In this document: positions 37,004 through 51,977 of the stretch, piece after piece
Position numbering within the stretch: position 1 is the stretch's first letter
Layout: the number at the start of each line of letters is the position of its first letter
Source: Progne subis subis
Taxonomy: Eukaryota; Chordata; Aves; Passeriformes; Hirundinidae
DNA: 64,000 nucleotides
Reading direction: 5' to 3'
Assembly: GCA_022316685.1 (NCBI GenBank)
Contig: JAKJHU010000033.1
Location: 5,985,321-6,049,320 of the forward strand
The notes under the pieces: model-generated
Told to the model about the DNA's origin: nothing
What the model saw: the letters and a program-made list of their open reading frames with translations, nothing else
Databases searched by the model: none
Translations under genes and position numbers: made by a program

Positions 37004-37861
37004 ATCACCTGAGCTTGTCCAGGACAAACTCCAGCCTTGTTTAAGTAAAAGTGATACCTTCTGTCTTATTTTGATCTGCAGAAATTTACACCAAAGCCTG
37101 CTCAATTAACCCAAAGTCCCTCTCTATGCTGGATTGGTGCAAATGACACCAGTGGGAAATGGTTGTTTTTAATTAATGACAGCAACGGATGAACTCTGCC
37201 TGTACTTTATCACGCCATCATGTGAGGAAACTAAGATTGTCAGATGCTGTAACTGCTGCTTTCAAGTTAGTCTTTCCAATTGGCCATCAGAAAGCTGCAC
37301 CTCCCACCCAGCCCTCTTCCAAAGCCTCTCCCTGCCCCTGCCAAGCAGAGCTGCTACACAATTTCACATCCTGTTCTGGGCATAGCTGGAATAAGATGAC
37401 TGAGGTATAAGGTCAGGGAGAGATGAGAGAGAGGGACTGCAAGGAAGGACAAACTACAAAATAAAACAAGTTAGCTTCAAAGGAATGCCTTAACAATATT
37501 ATCTTATTTTGGAACTCGTCCAGTAAGAACTTCTCCTCAGGATTTCAAGAAATGGCTGTGACCACACCTGCATTTTTTTTTTTTTCGCTATTCTTCTACA
37601 TTCTTTTCAAGTACATCAAGTTTTCTAACCTAAGTCCACTATATAAAATCCCGACATGTATCTGCCTTATTCACTTTTATTTCTGGCTTACATAAATGGG
37701 TATTATACATCCCTCTACCAACAATAATACTACAGCAAGCAATAAAAGTAACTTAATAGTCAGTATACCACCCTCTCAGAGAGTAGGTGGGATTCAGATC
37801 AAGGATACTTTTCAAACAAAGAAAAGAGCATATTCTTTTTTATGTGAAAAGATCACCACCA

Positions 37862-37897
37862 CCCCCCCCCCCCAAAAAAAAAAAAAAAAAAAAAAAA
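37862..37897. repeat. C12-A24 homopolymer pair
   Basis: Twelve C bases directly followed by 24 A bases. It may be a degenerated retrotransposed tail or slippage product, and is prone to sequencing and assembly error. Confidence 0.93.
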
Positions 37898-38522
37898 GGG
37901 CTCAGCAATAATTGGGACTGCTAGACTGTTAACAAGAAAGGGGAGATGAAAATCAGCATACAAGAAAGAGGTGGCTATAGGAAGATATAAAAACAAAGTT
38001 CATGGGAATAAAAAGAGAGATGTGACCAGAGAAAAGAGAAGTAGGCAAGGGAAGAAAATATAATTAAGAACTGGAGGAGAGACTGTCAATGAGGTATGAG
38101 GTCTGTATGGCTCAAAACAAATTCACTGCAGCTTCTGGAAGATTTTCCCATGCTTTTACAGAATAGCACAGAAACTGATCAGCAGAAATCAGGGGAAATC
38201 CCTACACCTTGTCTGGTATCTTATACGCCATTCTGGCTGAACTATCCATGAGATGTCAAATTCAGAGGCAGCCTAACAAATTTCATTTTTTAGCAAGCAC
38301 AGGCTGCCTCAGTGAGGGTGCAGAGTCCCTGCAAAGTCACAGTTGTGGCCACCTAATAGAGCAAAAGTTATCAAGTGAAAAGATATGAGAACAGTATTGA
38401 GGACAGGATGACTACAGTCGTCCTTGGACATATTACACGGGGATGGTTTCTAAACTCCTGAGGTCTGTGGCAGAAAAATCACAATGTCTGATTTTCTTGT
38501 TTTGTAATGGGGACATCCTTAC

Positions 38523-38610
38523 CTTGCAGATACATTTCTTCTCCTTCTGTGAACATTTGGTTGCATCTGCTGCATCGTGCACAGCTTGGATGATAATGCT
38601 TGTCACCTGC
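38523..38610 (-). CDS. ABLIM1: ABLIM1 exon: core of LIM domain 4
   Basis: An 88-base exon with acceptor TTTTTGTTCAG and donor CAAG|GTAAGG, entering in phase 0 and leaving in phase 1. It reads AGDKHYHPSCARCSRCNQMF, then TEGEEMYLQ plus the first base of a Gly codon. H-P-S-C closes the first zinc site of LIM4 and C-x2-C in RCSRC opens the second. The segment is identical to human ABLIM1 as I remember it. ABLIM2 and ABLIM3 differ (for example CVRC in place of CSRC), which makes this exon the clearest paralogue discriminator in the window. Confidence 0.98.
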
Positions 38611-41600
38611 CTGAACAAAAACAAAGAAGGAACATGAGGAACAAATGCACTGCACTGCTTTCTGAGCACTCATGATTTGCTGACTGACCATTGCCCTTCT
38701 TCTAGTTCACCTGTTTTGATTCAACACTGCCCTCATGATGTGACAACAGCTCTGAGAATGTAAGCTCTGCCACACTGCTTCAGCCCTGAGGTCTGTCCTG
38801 TCCTCAGCAGAGGCCAGCAGTGACTGCTTAGGAAAGAAGAGAAAAGACAACACAGAGCAGCCCTTCCTCTTCACACCTTCACATTCAAGTAATCAGTCTT
38901 CCTGGCTAGGAGCTACATCATAAGGTAGCTGCTCTGCATGATCTGAAAAACATCTTTTTAACTCTTTATCTAACAGTCCAAGGCAATGAATGTCACACTG
39001 CAGTTAACTTGTGTAAACCTGCTGCCTCCTCGTTTTGCCAAACAACACATCTTTTCTCAATTGCTCCTTTGTTACGGAAGGATTTAGTCAATTAATGGGT
39101 TTTCTACCTGCCATTTCATTACTTGGCCTTCTTCCCTACCCTGCTGATATGAGTATTAGTAAAGAGAGCTTTCTAGAGCCAATTCTGGGACCATTAATTT
39201 AATTCCCAGATGCCTGACTTCAGAAGCTACACCAGCACAGACAGCCTGAGCTGAATCTGAACTACTGTTGTAAAGGTCCTAAATACCCTAGATCCTGTTA
39301 CCCAAATCCAAATCCACTGAGTCATTCAGTCTCTTAAATACATTGATACCCATAATAGGTAAAGCTGATCAGATTTCAGGCCTATAAGGACAGGAAAAAT
39401 CAAGGCATAAATATTAATGTGATTTCTTCTCCTTAGGAGACCAAAGCAATCAATACATTAATTTCCTCACATCATAAACTGAGCACAAAATGTTTACATC
39501 AGGCTTTTAAATAGGAAAATAATTAATGCTAGAAAATGACCCTTCATAGTGGCAAATAAAGAATTCTAAAAGTCTTTGAATTTGTATCTGGCTTTCCAAA
39601 CAAATTAACCTCAAGTCCTTTTTCACAAATATTCCCCATCCACTGAGATGCTATAGGTACAAGGTATCTGTTTACTCTATAGGTGACTTGTAAAATGTCA
39701 TCAAAACCATCTCCTACCTCATCATACTTAAGACCATAACATTACTAAATCCAACCTTTCATTTTGTCTATTGAGAAGTATAACAACGTATTTTTAGTTC
39801 ACATCTGACAGGCTTTTTATTTAAACATATTCATATGAGATGATGAAGTACATGGATTAAAGTACCTGACAGCTACCAGAACACCCAGCTCTTGTACAGG
39901 TAAAGCTGCACCATTCAATTTTAACAACTCACATCCAGGAATTTCAGCAATACAAGGCCAGAGAAGAGGACTCTGTGCTGTTAGTTTAGTTATACATTTC
40001 ACTGTTCAGCTGCATAAAGCCTGCACTTCTCTTTATCAGGTCCTGCATTTACTGCTGATTCTTGCACTTTAGAGGCAAAGTGACACTAATGGGATTGAGG
40101 AGTTTTTGGTAAAGCAGATTTAGAGCTATCAGGCAAAACAGGGTCTCCATTTAAAGGGAAAATGAGAAGTCACTACAAAATATGCTTACTTAAGGAAGAA
40201 AAGCTAACGAAGGAGAAAACATAGAACTGATGTTTGACTTGCAGCAACAAAGCCAATACTGAACTGAGAGAGAAAAACACAGTTAATGCTCATTCTCTAT
40301 CATTTTCGTTACTGGCTACCTTCTTCATCTCTGACTCTCCCTAGCAATTATTCAACCTCTGAGGCGTCCCACTGGTTTCATTCAAGACTGTAATCTGTAA
40401 GATAAAGAAATCCAGAATCCATCACATTATTATGCATAGACCTGTGGCTTCTCTGAAGTTTTGTGTTCCTGGAAAAACTTCTGATAAGCTACTGTCAAGG
40501 GAATGCAGTACAAACCATGTACACCTGCCTCTTCCAAACAGCCAAAGGGATTGATTTCAAGTTTATCAGGTCTTTCCCTGAGACCGAAACAACTGCTTAA
40601 ATTTTAGCCTGATGTGAGTGATGATGAATGAACACCATGCCCCAGATAACACAATCCTCTAAGTCCAAGTGAGAACACACCCTGCACTGGAGAGGTTCTG
40701 GGGGAGTCACATATCAGGGCAGCTGCAGTTGTTGTTAAACACTTCCAAAACTCTTTCCTGAGTTTTCTGTCTCTGTAATGTTTCTACAACTCATGAGTGG
40801 GACCCTTCCTACAGCAGGTAGGTATTTGCTGGAAAACATTCTGAATCTCAACTAATTCAGGACTCATCTTGCTGTGATCATCTGGGAAAATGGTTTGCTA
40901 AAAATCAGTCATTTATAATGTATTAGGACAAACTTTTGCATCCACAAGCCAATGAAACATTCACACTTTGTAGACATCTGCTTTTTCCCTTTTAGGGCTA
41001 CTAAACTCTCATTCAGTACGTTCAGTGTGTAGCTTTCTGGGATCTCATGCTACTCATGTGCATTAAAAGGTTAGCATCTCAGGCCTCATGGCAGTAACAG
41101 GTAACATTGATTAAGTGCAAATTTGCCCCAAACATTCCTCAGTCAAGGTGAGAGGGTTAAAGGCTCTTGTCTTCTCACTCTGCTGAGCTCGTCTCGTCCC
41201 TTCTCAAGTTCACATCCAGAAATCCTTTGCAGGTCTCTGTGCTATGCAGCCACTGGGATTGGATCTATCATACTGCTTGTGGTCCCTTCCGAATAATTTC
41301 ACTTTAGCTGAGTCATCAGGACCATCCAAACCATCAAGCACAAACTGTGACCCATATCTTAAAAGACTGTCCCTAAAATTAGATGGAGTAAGCTAAATTA
41401 ATGGCTGTAAATACCTTGGTTTGCTTAGCTAGAAGTGCTAAAGGCAGCCAAAATAATATTTAACATTTCAACTTCAAATTATTAAATGGAATTGAATGAA
41501 TTGACAGCAATTTATTGTCAGATGAAATATTAAACCTATGTGTTGCTGTCACTCCCTATAAAATCTCTGTTAAATCACCACTCACATGTGCCCTAAAAGC

Positions 41601-44005
41601 AAAGAACATCAGTTATAAATTTATGACAACATACAACCTCTTCTGACTTGCCTATTTATCTTCTACCCACATTGACAAATCTGAAATAGGTTCTCAGATA
41701 AAATCCCATTTGAACACAGCAGACAGAAAAAAATAAATTAAAAATAGCAGAAGTTCTCACTGGTAAATGTTCTCATTTACCAAATACTTCCAGAGCCTTA
41801 GAATTGCAGAGTGAAGAAACAGTGACCTAAGGAATTCTACAAGCATAATTATAAATGTAGATAAATGGATGCTAAATTTGAGTAGCTTTCTATGGCTCTG
41901 CAAACCTCACTGATCAGTGACTGATCAAAGATAGTTATTTTCTATATACTACAAATATATATACTGTCCACAATATGCACATTATATGCATGGTCATGAA
42001 TGAAATAGATACAACAGTATTTTATATAGTATTAAGGATCTATTTATTCTGGTAATTTCAAGAGTTAAACTGGAATCAAATCTGTATCAACACTGACCTT
42101 CAGTTTCCCAGTCTAAAAAGCAGGTTAAATTACATTTAATGTCTGACATAAAATACTGTGGAGAAAAACTACCAAGGAAAACCATTATAGAAATGCATTC
42201 TTCATAACCAGTCTTAAAAACAAAACCATGTAATCACATCTCTAATGCTTGTGAAGGACAGTTGTAGGGTCAGTGACTAGGATTCATGGATGATGTACTC
42301 CTCAGAGGAGTTGGATGTGTTTATTCTGCAGAGGACATGTCCCAAGTACCATGAGCAAAAGTACAAACTATTATGAATTATAACAATACCAAGACCTATA
42401 ATAGTTGACAATGAGAAACCACATTTTTCATAGATCACCTTTTCAGACTCAGAAGCTGTAAATTTCCAGCCTTTTCCCGGCATGGTATTCTCCCAAATGA
42501 CTTCAACTTGGATGTTACAAATCCCCCTTAGCTGAGAGCCTCTGTGGACTGTTGGCAGAGAGCTTTGAAGGCTCCCTCTGATTGGGGTGGGATAATGACC
42601 CTGCACTGCTGTCCAGAGTGAGAGGTGACAGAACAGAGGCACTGGGTTACACACTGTGTGCACCCAGCTTAGAGACCTCTACCAGTTCAAAAGGTGAACT
42701 AAATGGTTAGGAGGCACTTGAAGCACCAGCTGAACACCATTCTGTGAGCTCCTGTACAACCTTCTCACCCTGCTGCTGCTCCAACCTATTCACAACACGC
42801 ACAGCACTCATTTGCCACTGCTTTAGAAACTTTGCTTGTTTGGGGACCTCCTGTGACACCAATCTTCACTGTCACTATACTGTCACTCCTAGCTGTCAGG
42901 GAAGGCAGTGGTGGATATTATTGCAAGAATTATTCCAACCCAGGAGCTGCAAATACACCTGCAGACAAGCCGGCACAACATGTCTCAAAACTCCAGCTGA
43001 AAAAGAACCTGCACTGAGCTCACGTACAGCCTGAACCCCGGGGTAAAGGCACTTCAAAAGCCAAGGACTGTATTTTCTGAGTCCAACCCGTCTGCCCCCA
43101 CTTCCCACAAGACTAACTTTTATTCTCTGAGTGCTTGTAAAGCTCTAGGCTGATTAAATAAATGTTTTCCTCTTTGGTGAATGTGAGAGCTTAAGATTTC
43201 CTATTACTCATGCCTTCAGCTCTGTCCTTCCTTCCAGAACAACAGAGAACAAGAGCCAGAGAGAATAATAACAAGAATCCCGCTAGGAGAGCTCACATGC
43301 CAGTGGGTCTGGTAGAGGAAGAACTAATTACCAACAGACATGTTCTGCTGGCCAAAGGACACAATTAAGTGCATATTTGTTGTGTTACATTTGCACAGCT
43401 GCACTCCTTCACTCTGCTTTCAGAGATAACTTAGTGGTCACCTGACAGCTATTAAACATGGAGAAAGCTTTACTTTTCTATTTAAATACTACAAAACCTA
43501 TTATGTAGTTGAAAGAGTACATTTGAGAGTAAAAGCACTTCCCTTTTTTTCCTGCTTTTATGAACAGTTATAATAGGCCCATTTGAGAGACAGACCTATC
43601 CAATACTTATTCCTATCATGACTCTGAGAATGACTTTACTTTTTAACTCTCTTAAGGACTATCGAGCAGCACAAAGAATAATTCAGACTCATCTTTTAGA
43701 CCTCTTAAGGAATGTCATGAATTGTAAAACAGGAACTGTGGCAGTAGCCTACAATTTTCCAGTGAAGCTTTATTTTAATTACTTGCAGAGGTCACAGAAC
43801 CTTCAACTCTGTTTGATGTTCAGTGTAACATCAAATTCCATTGTTTCCTTCTCTGCAGGCTTCTGTGATCTCACAAGTATCTGGAACAGCATAAACACTA
43901 TGAAGACCAAAATTTGCTTCTAATAACATCCTGACCTAAACTGTCCACTCATTTTTCCCAGGATCTTATCTATTGAGCAAGTCACTACAAATATCTATTC
44001 TCAGG

Positions 44006-44029
44006 AAAATAAAATAAAATAAAATAAAA
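44006..44029. repeat. (AAAAT)n microsatellite
   Basis: Almost five units of AAAAT within the large intron. Confidence 0.93.
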
Positions 44030-46364
44030 GCACGGTCTCCTTGCTTCCAAAGGATTTCAGAATCTACCATAACTTTCTTTATTACTATCAATGGAAGGAA
44101 GTGTACTAAAATTTTTAAAAAGTTAGTCCTTGTCTGATATGCATCTTTAAAATTTGGACCTTCTAAAGCTGTTTTCTACACTACTGTCGCAACATCTCAA
44201 TAGAAGCAGCTCTCAGCACAGCCCCTGCCTCCGTTCGACCTGAGGGAGGATGGAGCAGCAGGAAGCAGAGCTCACACTGGCTGTTCCCAAGCTGATGGAG
44301 CTGCAACAGACAAGAATGGGGAGAAGTGGGAAATGGAGCGTGAGGCTGTGACTGTAAATCTGAATGACAACATGCATGGAAGAGACATGGGAGATCCTCT
44401 GAGCCCGCCACTGATTGCTGTGCTGCCTTGGGTGAGACAAAACCCCAGCTGCCCTGCTGTTACGAGCACTTGCACTGTTAATTCATGCCCGGTATCTGAT
44501 TTTACACAAAAATACTTCTCAGCATTACAACAGTGACTGACAATGTCATGCTAGTATACTCCTTAATGGATTGAGCTGTAATAAACTTTGTAATTTATTA
44601 ATGTTAATTCCATTAACACACAGTCGTGTTATACACCTCAGCTGCTGCTGACAGCAGTGCAATTATTCACTGCATGGATTACATTTGAGATGTGAGTAAC
44701 CATTCAGGCTAAATTCCCATCTGTGAAACTGCTCTGCTGGCATGAAGAAACAGCCCTCATGGCAGCTGAATACCAACTAGACTTGCTTTAGTAAGGTCCT
44801 AGAAGCTGTGATTGCCCTGTCAGCTCTGCTCTGAGTTCCTGCTTTCCTGTAACACTCAAAGTCGAGCAAGCTGCACACACAGGTGAGATGTTCAGCTATC
44901 AATTATGGTCTTTATGGAGCTGCTCACTCTGTTTATGGGCAAATCTACCTATTGCTACACACAGGACCAAAGCTGAGAATTCACGTTACCTACACAGTTA
45001 ACAGCAGGTCAGTACAAAGAAGGGAATTCCACTCAGCTAAGGCACCCACAGGAGCCCAAAGTGGCTGTCCAGAATCTTGTGGGCAGTACAAAGGAGCAAA
45101 GCAACTGCAAACATAGCTTTATTGCCTAATGCAGGGATTTCAGCATCATCTCTGTTAGGATTTTACCTTAGATTTATGCACAACAAACCTAATCCCACTA
45201 ACTGAATAAGTAGTTAATCAGAAGCAATCCAGAGAAATACATCCAGAAGAACGGCAAAATCCAGCACCCCCCATTTAATTTTCTTTTAAACCCCATTTAC
45301 TGCAAAGATTGTTTAATTCTGAACTCAGCAGCAAGTATCTGACACAAATTCCTCCTCTATTTCCCAACAATGCTGGAATAGGTACAGTTTATAAGTACAG
45401 GTGTGGACTTTCTGTATCTTCTGTAATCTTTAAACTTCACAAAGCTCTAGATGAATAAATATTCCTTTATCTTGTATGCATTTTGTCCAGCATGATTTTT
45501 GACATGAAAAGAAACTTGAGAAACTGAAGGACCTGCTTACAGCCACATTCATATTGCTGGATTAGTTTGTAATCAGAATTAACCAGCAAAGCTATGTTAC
45601 AGTAACTCCACCACAGTGCCAAGGGCCTTTTCAAACAGCCTAATGCTGGAGTAACTGTAATTTTGAGTCCAGCAGCCAGGAAAAAAGCCTGTGCTGACTG
45701 CAGGAGTGTAGTGTAGGTGTGCTGAGCTGTACTGAGTTGTCAGGAAAATGGGAGTTGAGGAGTGAGACACGACCCTGTTCCTCCTTCTAACCCTTCACAT
45801 GAAGTGACTGTTGGTCCCTCAACTCCTTCCTCTGGCTGGACCTCAAATAGCAGAGCTTGACATTTGTGTTAGCAGGTCACATCCACTGCAGCTGTATTTG
45901 CAGTGCTGCAACAACAGCTCCGAAACAATGGGAAGTAACTTGAACTGGAAAGAGTTTCCTCAGTCAGCAGAAATAGAGCTGACTCCAACCTGCTGAAACT
46001 TAGCTAGAAAAGTCAGTAACAACTGACAAACTCCTTTGTATCTTAAAAAAAACCTCAACAGGATTATTTCCTAAATCAGAAAGTTTAGCACCTGAGAGCA
46101 GGTAATAAATACTGGATCTCATCCTAATATAAAAAGCTTTTTATTGTTTTCAAAAATTAGCATATATCTCCAAACATGATTTGGACGAACAGAAATAGAG
46201 AGCAGTGCTAGATACATATATATAATTATACATGCATGTGGCATTTGGAAGGAACATATATATTCCTAGATTTTAAAGTAACCATAAAAGGAAAACTAAA
46301 CAATTTTTAAGATGCTCTGCTGCAGGTCCCAATCATAAGAACTGAGATAATATTATCTAAAGAG

Positions 46365-46386
46365 AAAAAAAAAAAAAAAAAAAAAA
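46365..46386. repeat. A22 homopolymer
   Basis: A run of 22 A in A+T-rich sequence. No SINE body is recognised beside it. Confidence 0.93.
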
Positions 46387-49300
46387 TTACTAAGTCATTA
46401 AATTAGAAATAAATGTAACTAATAGGAAAGAAATTTACCAAAGAAATAACTAGGAACAGGATGTTTAAAGATAATAAAAATCTTTACTACAGCATGATGT
46501 GAAAAAAAAAAAAACCAAAAAAACAGATCAGACAAAATTCCCTTGTGAGCTGTAGATGAAAAATGATGAAAAATGACACAGGAAGGAGTACTCAGGATGT
46601 GTATCTTAAGGGTCTGCATTTGACAATGCCAATTTTCTATTTGATACGGTTTATCGAGCAAGATTTTTTTGAATTGTGTTTTTCACGAATTAAGATTAAC
46701 AAATTATTCAAGGCCTGAATAATTTGAACTCAGAAGCTTAAGAAAAGTGTAGCAAGGCATTGCTCAGACAGATGGCTCTGATAGCAGGGGAGGCTCTGCT
46801 GAGCCAGATACCTCAGAGATTATTTCCTCCAACCCACAGCATGAGGTACCGCTGGCCAAGACAAGAACACAGAACCTTCCCTGGTAAATCTGCTGGTGAC
46901 TCACAAGCAATGCTCCTTTAAGCCATCTAAACCAACCAAGTATGTTCTAACAGACTGATGTAAAACGCCTGCAAATCAAGAAGGCAAGGCCCCGTGAGAC
47001 TGGGAGCCATGATCTGGGCAACAGCAACTGCCAGAGGCAGATGGGGAACATCATTAAAATCTCCCAGAAAAGGCTGTCACAGAGTACCTGAAAGGGCCTG
47101 CTCTTCTGATCACTTAATGTGTACAAAGAATATAAAGGAAAAGCAGAAAATAAATTTATAACACCGGTGGGTGGGTACGCAGGGATTTGGAGAAGGGAAT
47201 TCAGTGGAGAACCATCAACACAAGGTGAGCCTTCAGCAGCGATCCTGCAGGACTCCGAGTCAAATCACTACTCAGATAAAGGCTTCAGAGGGGACCAGAT
47301 CACAATGGCAGGCAATTAAAAGCAGAGAAAGGATGTAATAGCAGGAAAGAGCGGGAGCTTTTCAATTCCACTGAAAACTCTGTGACATCAAAAAGCTGGA
47401 ATTAGACAAGTGTAACCTCAAAACAAGGTGAAGTTTCTAAAAAGCAAAGGTAATTTAAGCAGCATGAGGGAAAATTTTTGGCCTTGCAGTTGTTCTGCAG
47501 TTTTCATGACTGGATAATTTCCCAAAGGATAAGCTTTCATTTGGTTTCTAGGGAAAAGCTCTGATTTTGAAAAGAGAAGGTCAAGCAAGATCACTTTAGC
47601 AGTGCTTCTGACCTTAAAATCCATTCCAATGGGCATTACATTGAGCAAAGATTTTACAAATGCATCAGGCAGCTCCTAGGGAGCACAGGTCACACTGGAA
47701 AAAGTTCCAAGAGAGTTGAATCAGTTCACTGAGACCCGTCTTGGCCAACCAGCAAAATTCCTGGTATAGCAGGGGTCTTGCAGCTAGAAGGCAGCTTTGG
47801 CTGATCTGACTTGCGGCTCATTGAGACAGTTCAAGTGCAAGGCCAGAAGAAGTTCTGGGGTTGGATGAGCTGCAACAGTCCCAAAATTGCTACTGACCCT
47901 GAGAGTTCAGCACTGTGACAGGGCTCTGTGCCCTGGGAAAGGCTGGGAGAACAGCTCATGTTAAACTGTTCAGTGGGCAAGTGCAAACCACTTTCTGACT
48001 GCTGAAGAAAGCGAGAGCTTGCAAGTTTAGGCAACTCACCTAGGACCCAAATTAATGCTTTCAGCAGAGCCAGGCACAGAAAAATCCTCAGGATCCCAGC
48101 CCTGGACAGCACTAGACCTAAGTAACTTGCAGCCAATTTTCTTGTTCATCTCACACAGAACTGCCTTTCCAGCTGTCTGTCAGAAGGCTGATTCAGGAAC
48201 GATGCAAGCTTTGGCATGTGATCCAGCAAAGCCTGGGCTCCATTCTGGTATCTGCATTCACTTCACAGGGAGTGTCCCAAAAACAACAGAGAAACAAGAG
48301 TTGCAAGGGCCAAAGGAGGGGAGCAACTAAGCATGAGGTCAGACTCAGTACATCCACAGAAAACAACCAGAGAATATAAAACAAAAGTAGCCTGTGAGAA
48401 AGAAAGTAGACATGCAACATGCAATTTATGCCAGTTTGTACAACAGAGACTGATGGATTGTTCTGACAGGGGAACATCTTCTGTGGGAAGTAAGCAGGGA
48501 GTATTTTTTTCTTTCAGTGACTGGACCGTGCTCTTGCAGGAAATGGATTCTATTGCAACCAGTCTGATCTGATAATGCTTTCGAAAGCCTAAAGAATGGG
48601 GTTTTATCCTTGATTAATTGCAATGCTACCTACTACCTTTGGAAACCTCTTACAGCAAGAGGTCACAACAAACAATAGATGACAACCTAGGGAAAGGACA
48701 AATCTAGTATTTTTCTTCCCAGTCATTCCACAGTCATCCATATAAGTTATGAGCCTGTATTTGACTACATCCAGACATTTCTCAGGAATCCTTGGTTTGT
48801 AATTCTGGCCAAAGTGTTTATGTTACAATAAACTTACAATGGAAATAAGAAAGGACATCAGGGTAACCAGTGGATAGTTAGTGCAGAGAAACAGCTGACT
48901 TTTTCAAACAACAACTTTGAATAGTTGTCGGACCACCAACATGTACTCTTCTAGAAGCAGAGCCTTTTCTTTTTGGCAGAAGTACATTTTTCTTTTCCTA
49001 TTTGTCAGTCTTCTAACTGCTGATACACATGATTTCCAATTACAGCTGCAAAACTATGCAAGTATATTTTTTAATCCTTGCTGGCAGGAATATCCAACCA
49101 GAGTATGCATGTTGGAGCCAAGACACAGTAAGGATTTTACTCCCTGTCTTGTTTATTTCAGCTTCATATAAAAATCAAGATTTCTAATTACCACAGAAAA
49201 ACTATTCCCACATATTACTGGAGTGATGAACAGGAAAGAGCTGATGGACATAAAACAGAAAGGGATATCTAACAACATTTGCTGCCACTTGATCTTCAAC

Positions 49301-51422
49301 TGAGTACAGTACCTCCATGATTTTGCCTCAACAGCAGTAGTTCAAGGATGATGGTGAGATAAATCTGCTTAAAGTTTCTTACTGCCTCAGATTTTACTCT
49401 CCTCACTCACAGGAAAAAGTTTCCAGCCAAGATTCCACTGCTTTACAGAACTCTAAGCAACAGCAAATCCGTCTTTATGCAGAACAAATCTCTCTCTCCA
49501 AATCCTACATGTAAAAGTCAATTTCTTAACATTTTAACTTAAATGATTTACAGGAGTTGTTTCCTTGACCTCTGCAAACCACAAAAAATCCCAGACTAGT
49601 TTCACAGTTTAAATGCCAGAGTATCTGCACTGCTGGTGATGAAAAGATGCATCTCTTACTGTATGCTATTTTTCCATTTTATAAAGAAAACAAGGCTTGT
49701 AATTAATGTCACCCATCCCAGATAGCTCTCCAAAGAGCTTTTAAACCTGTATGATCTTCTAATGCATCAGGAGAACATAATTAAAATCTGCCCATCTTGT
49801 AGTTCAGGTGGTCATTTCAAACATTTAATCACCCATAAAATAGTCCCATGATCATATTTCTTCATCTGTAAAACCACCTGCTCGATAAAGACAGGTGTTA
49901 ATTCTGTGGACTTCAAAGTCCCTAGAGATTCCAAACATATCTTTTGGGTTAGTATTTGTTTTTCTTAACTTTTTTTTTTCCCCCCTCAGGAAAACACCCT
50001 GAGACAAAGCAGACAAAAGAGAGAGGTGACTGAGTGCTCACAAATACATGCTGAGCACAATACTCGGATGGAGCCTGCTACAAGCAGGTGACAGCTACAG
50101 ACTTGCCCCAACAGGCTCTTCTCCACTTCTCAAGTTTCAAACACGTTATTGCTGCATTCTTCCCAACAATTATTTTTTATGGGAGATAGGTGTAAGTTCT
50201 AGCCTAGTCTTCTGTAAGTCAGTCATGAACTTGTACTGATAGGACTGAAAGCGGGACTCAAAAATGACACATTAGAATCCTGCAAAAAATATTTCACCAC
50301 TTAATCCATTTTTCATTGTGATCTCAGTCCAGGAGAAACAAGAGTAACTGGCTGAAATAATTTCACATTGCTGCAGAGTGCACAGCCACATTCCCCTGCA
50401 CCACATCCCACCTGCCAGTGGGGCTGCGACGCTGGAGGAACTTCTGGGTCAGTTCAAACACTTTGGTGCAGGGATCATGATTAGTTTTATATCTCTTGTG
50501 GGTGATTTTGGCAGGTAGGACCAGCACAACTCAAAGGTTTAAAAGATGGACAGAAGATGCAATAGGGGCCAGAAAATAAAAATACAGTATAATGTTTTCC
50601 CTAAAGGAGCCTGCTCCCAGAGAACAAGATGTGTTCTGCAATACAACCAAGCAACTGAATTTTTAATATAATTATCTAACACAAATAATACATTCATCTG
50701 GGTAAGTTACTCTTCTCCTAAAAGCTGCTATGTGTTCTGTGCCCCTCTAAGATATGGAAAAGCTACTTATTTTGTCTGTTCCATGTTACTGGCTATTTGT
50801 CACAAAGGCTGTTGGTGGTGGCAAGAAACTCTGTGCTCATGTAAATGCCTCTACTGAAATGTAATTTTAAAGAATTTTGATCAGACTGCTTAAGTTTTTT
50901 AGTAATATTTAGTACAAGAAACACACTAGAGAATATTTAGCTAAATCAACAAGGTAGATGCTAAAGATGCTTTGCTAGGATATATAGATCCTAATCAGCA
51001 ACACTACACTCATAAAAACAATTTATAAAGATAAGCCATAGTTTTATAAGCACCTGAGAGATTTCACAAATCCCTTTGTAGCAATAAGGAAGCTTTAATT
51101 GGTTATTTTTTCCAATTACTTGTTACAACCTGCTCTTATTATTCACCATCTTTACATCCTCTTAACATTCCTCCCCTCCCTATTGATGTTCAAATTGACT
51201 GAAAGATGGTTTCCAAACCACTGCTGAGAAGTTAATGCCTTGTGATTATGCTGCCATAGCAACTGAACTTCTGTTAGGGCCCTGTCAACTTCAGATACTT
51301 TTTTGTCATCTTTATAAATCAAGTCTTTTCCAGTTACAGATACCCCTCCTGCCAAATACAATCTTTTGAGGGGGGGGGAAATCACTAAAATCCTGTTAGA
51401 AAGATTTTTACATCAAGCAATT

Positions 51423-51439
51423 TATATATATATATATAT
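51423..51439. repeat. (TA)n short repeat
   Basis: Seventeen bases of alternating T and A. Confidence 0.93.
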
Positions 51440-51645
51440 TTATTTTTCTACAGGTATATTTATTCTAGATTTTTGATCTTGTGCCTGGTGTGGTGTTCTC
51501 AGTAATAACAGCAGGAAAGGTTAGTCTAAATTAAGTTAAATCTATGCTGCTACATAGGCAACCTGTCTGAAACATTTACCCATATTCTGAGTTATTAAAC
51601 TTTTCATTTCCATGCTTTTTATCCAAACAAACCCCACATTAAGGG

Positions 51646-51670
51646 AAAAAAAAAAAAATAAAAAAAAAAA
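51646..51670. repeat. A-rich run with one T
   Basis: Twenty-five bases of A with a single T at 51659. Confidence 0.92.
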
Positions 51671-51953
51671 TCAGTGTTTCACATTAACTGATAAAACACA
51701 CTTCTCAGCAAAAATGCAGGGAAACTAGAAACAAATGCTAACCTTATGTCTATGCAAAAAAAAAAATTCTACAGAGTGATCAAAAGAGCCAAGAAACTCT
51801 ATCAAAAAATATTTAAGATACAGAATCATATTGTTCCTCCATATAGCAGCAATCAGAAACAGCCCAAGCTCTGTGCCATTCTCCTCTCTTCCTGACACTT
51901 TAAAATGTGTAGCTGCACTCCCTTTATCTAAAACACAGAATCAAACACAGCCT

Positions 51954-51977
51954 AAAAAAAAAAAAAAAAAAAAAAAA
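51954..51977. repeat. A24 homopolymer
   Basis: Twenty-four A bases, which create a false Lys run in an overlapping ORF. Confidence 0.93.

Larger units (their letters stand above)
33968..38522 (-). other. ABLIM1 intron, 4,555 bases
   Basis: Holds a TTCTC-type pyrimidine repeat at about 36972-37003 and a C12-A24 run at 37862-37897. ORFs of up to 163 codons here show no recognisable protein. Confidence 0.85.

Noticed and set aside
46795..46860. Possible second CR1 fragment (TTTCCTCCAACCCA)
   Set aside because: Only about 15 bases resemble the CR1 end and the flanks do not follow the consensus.
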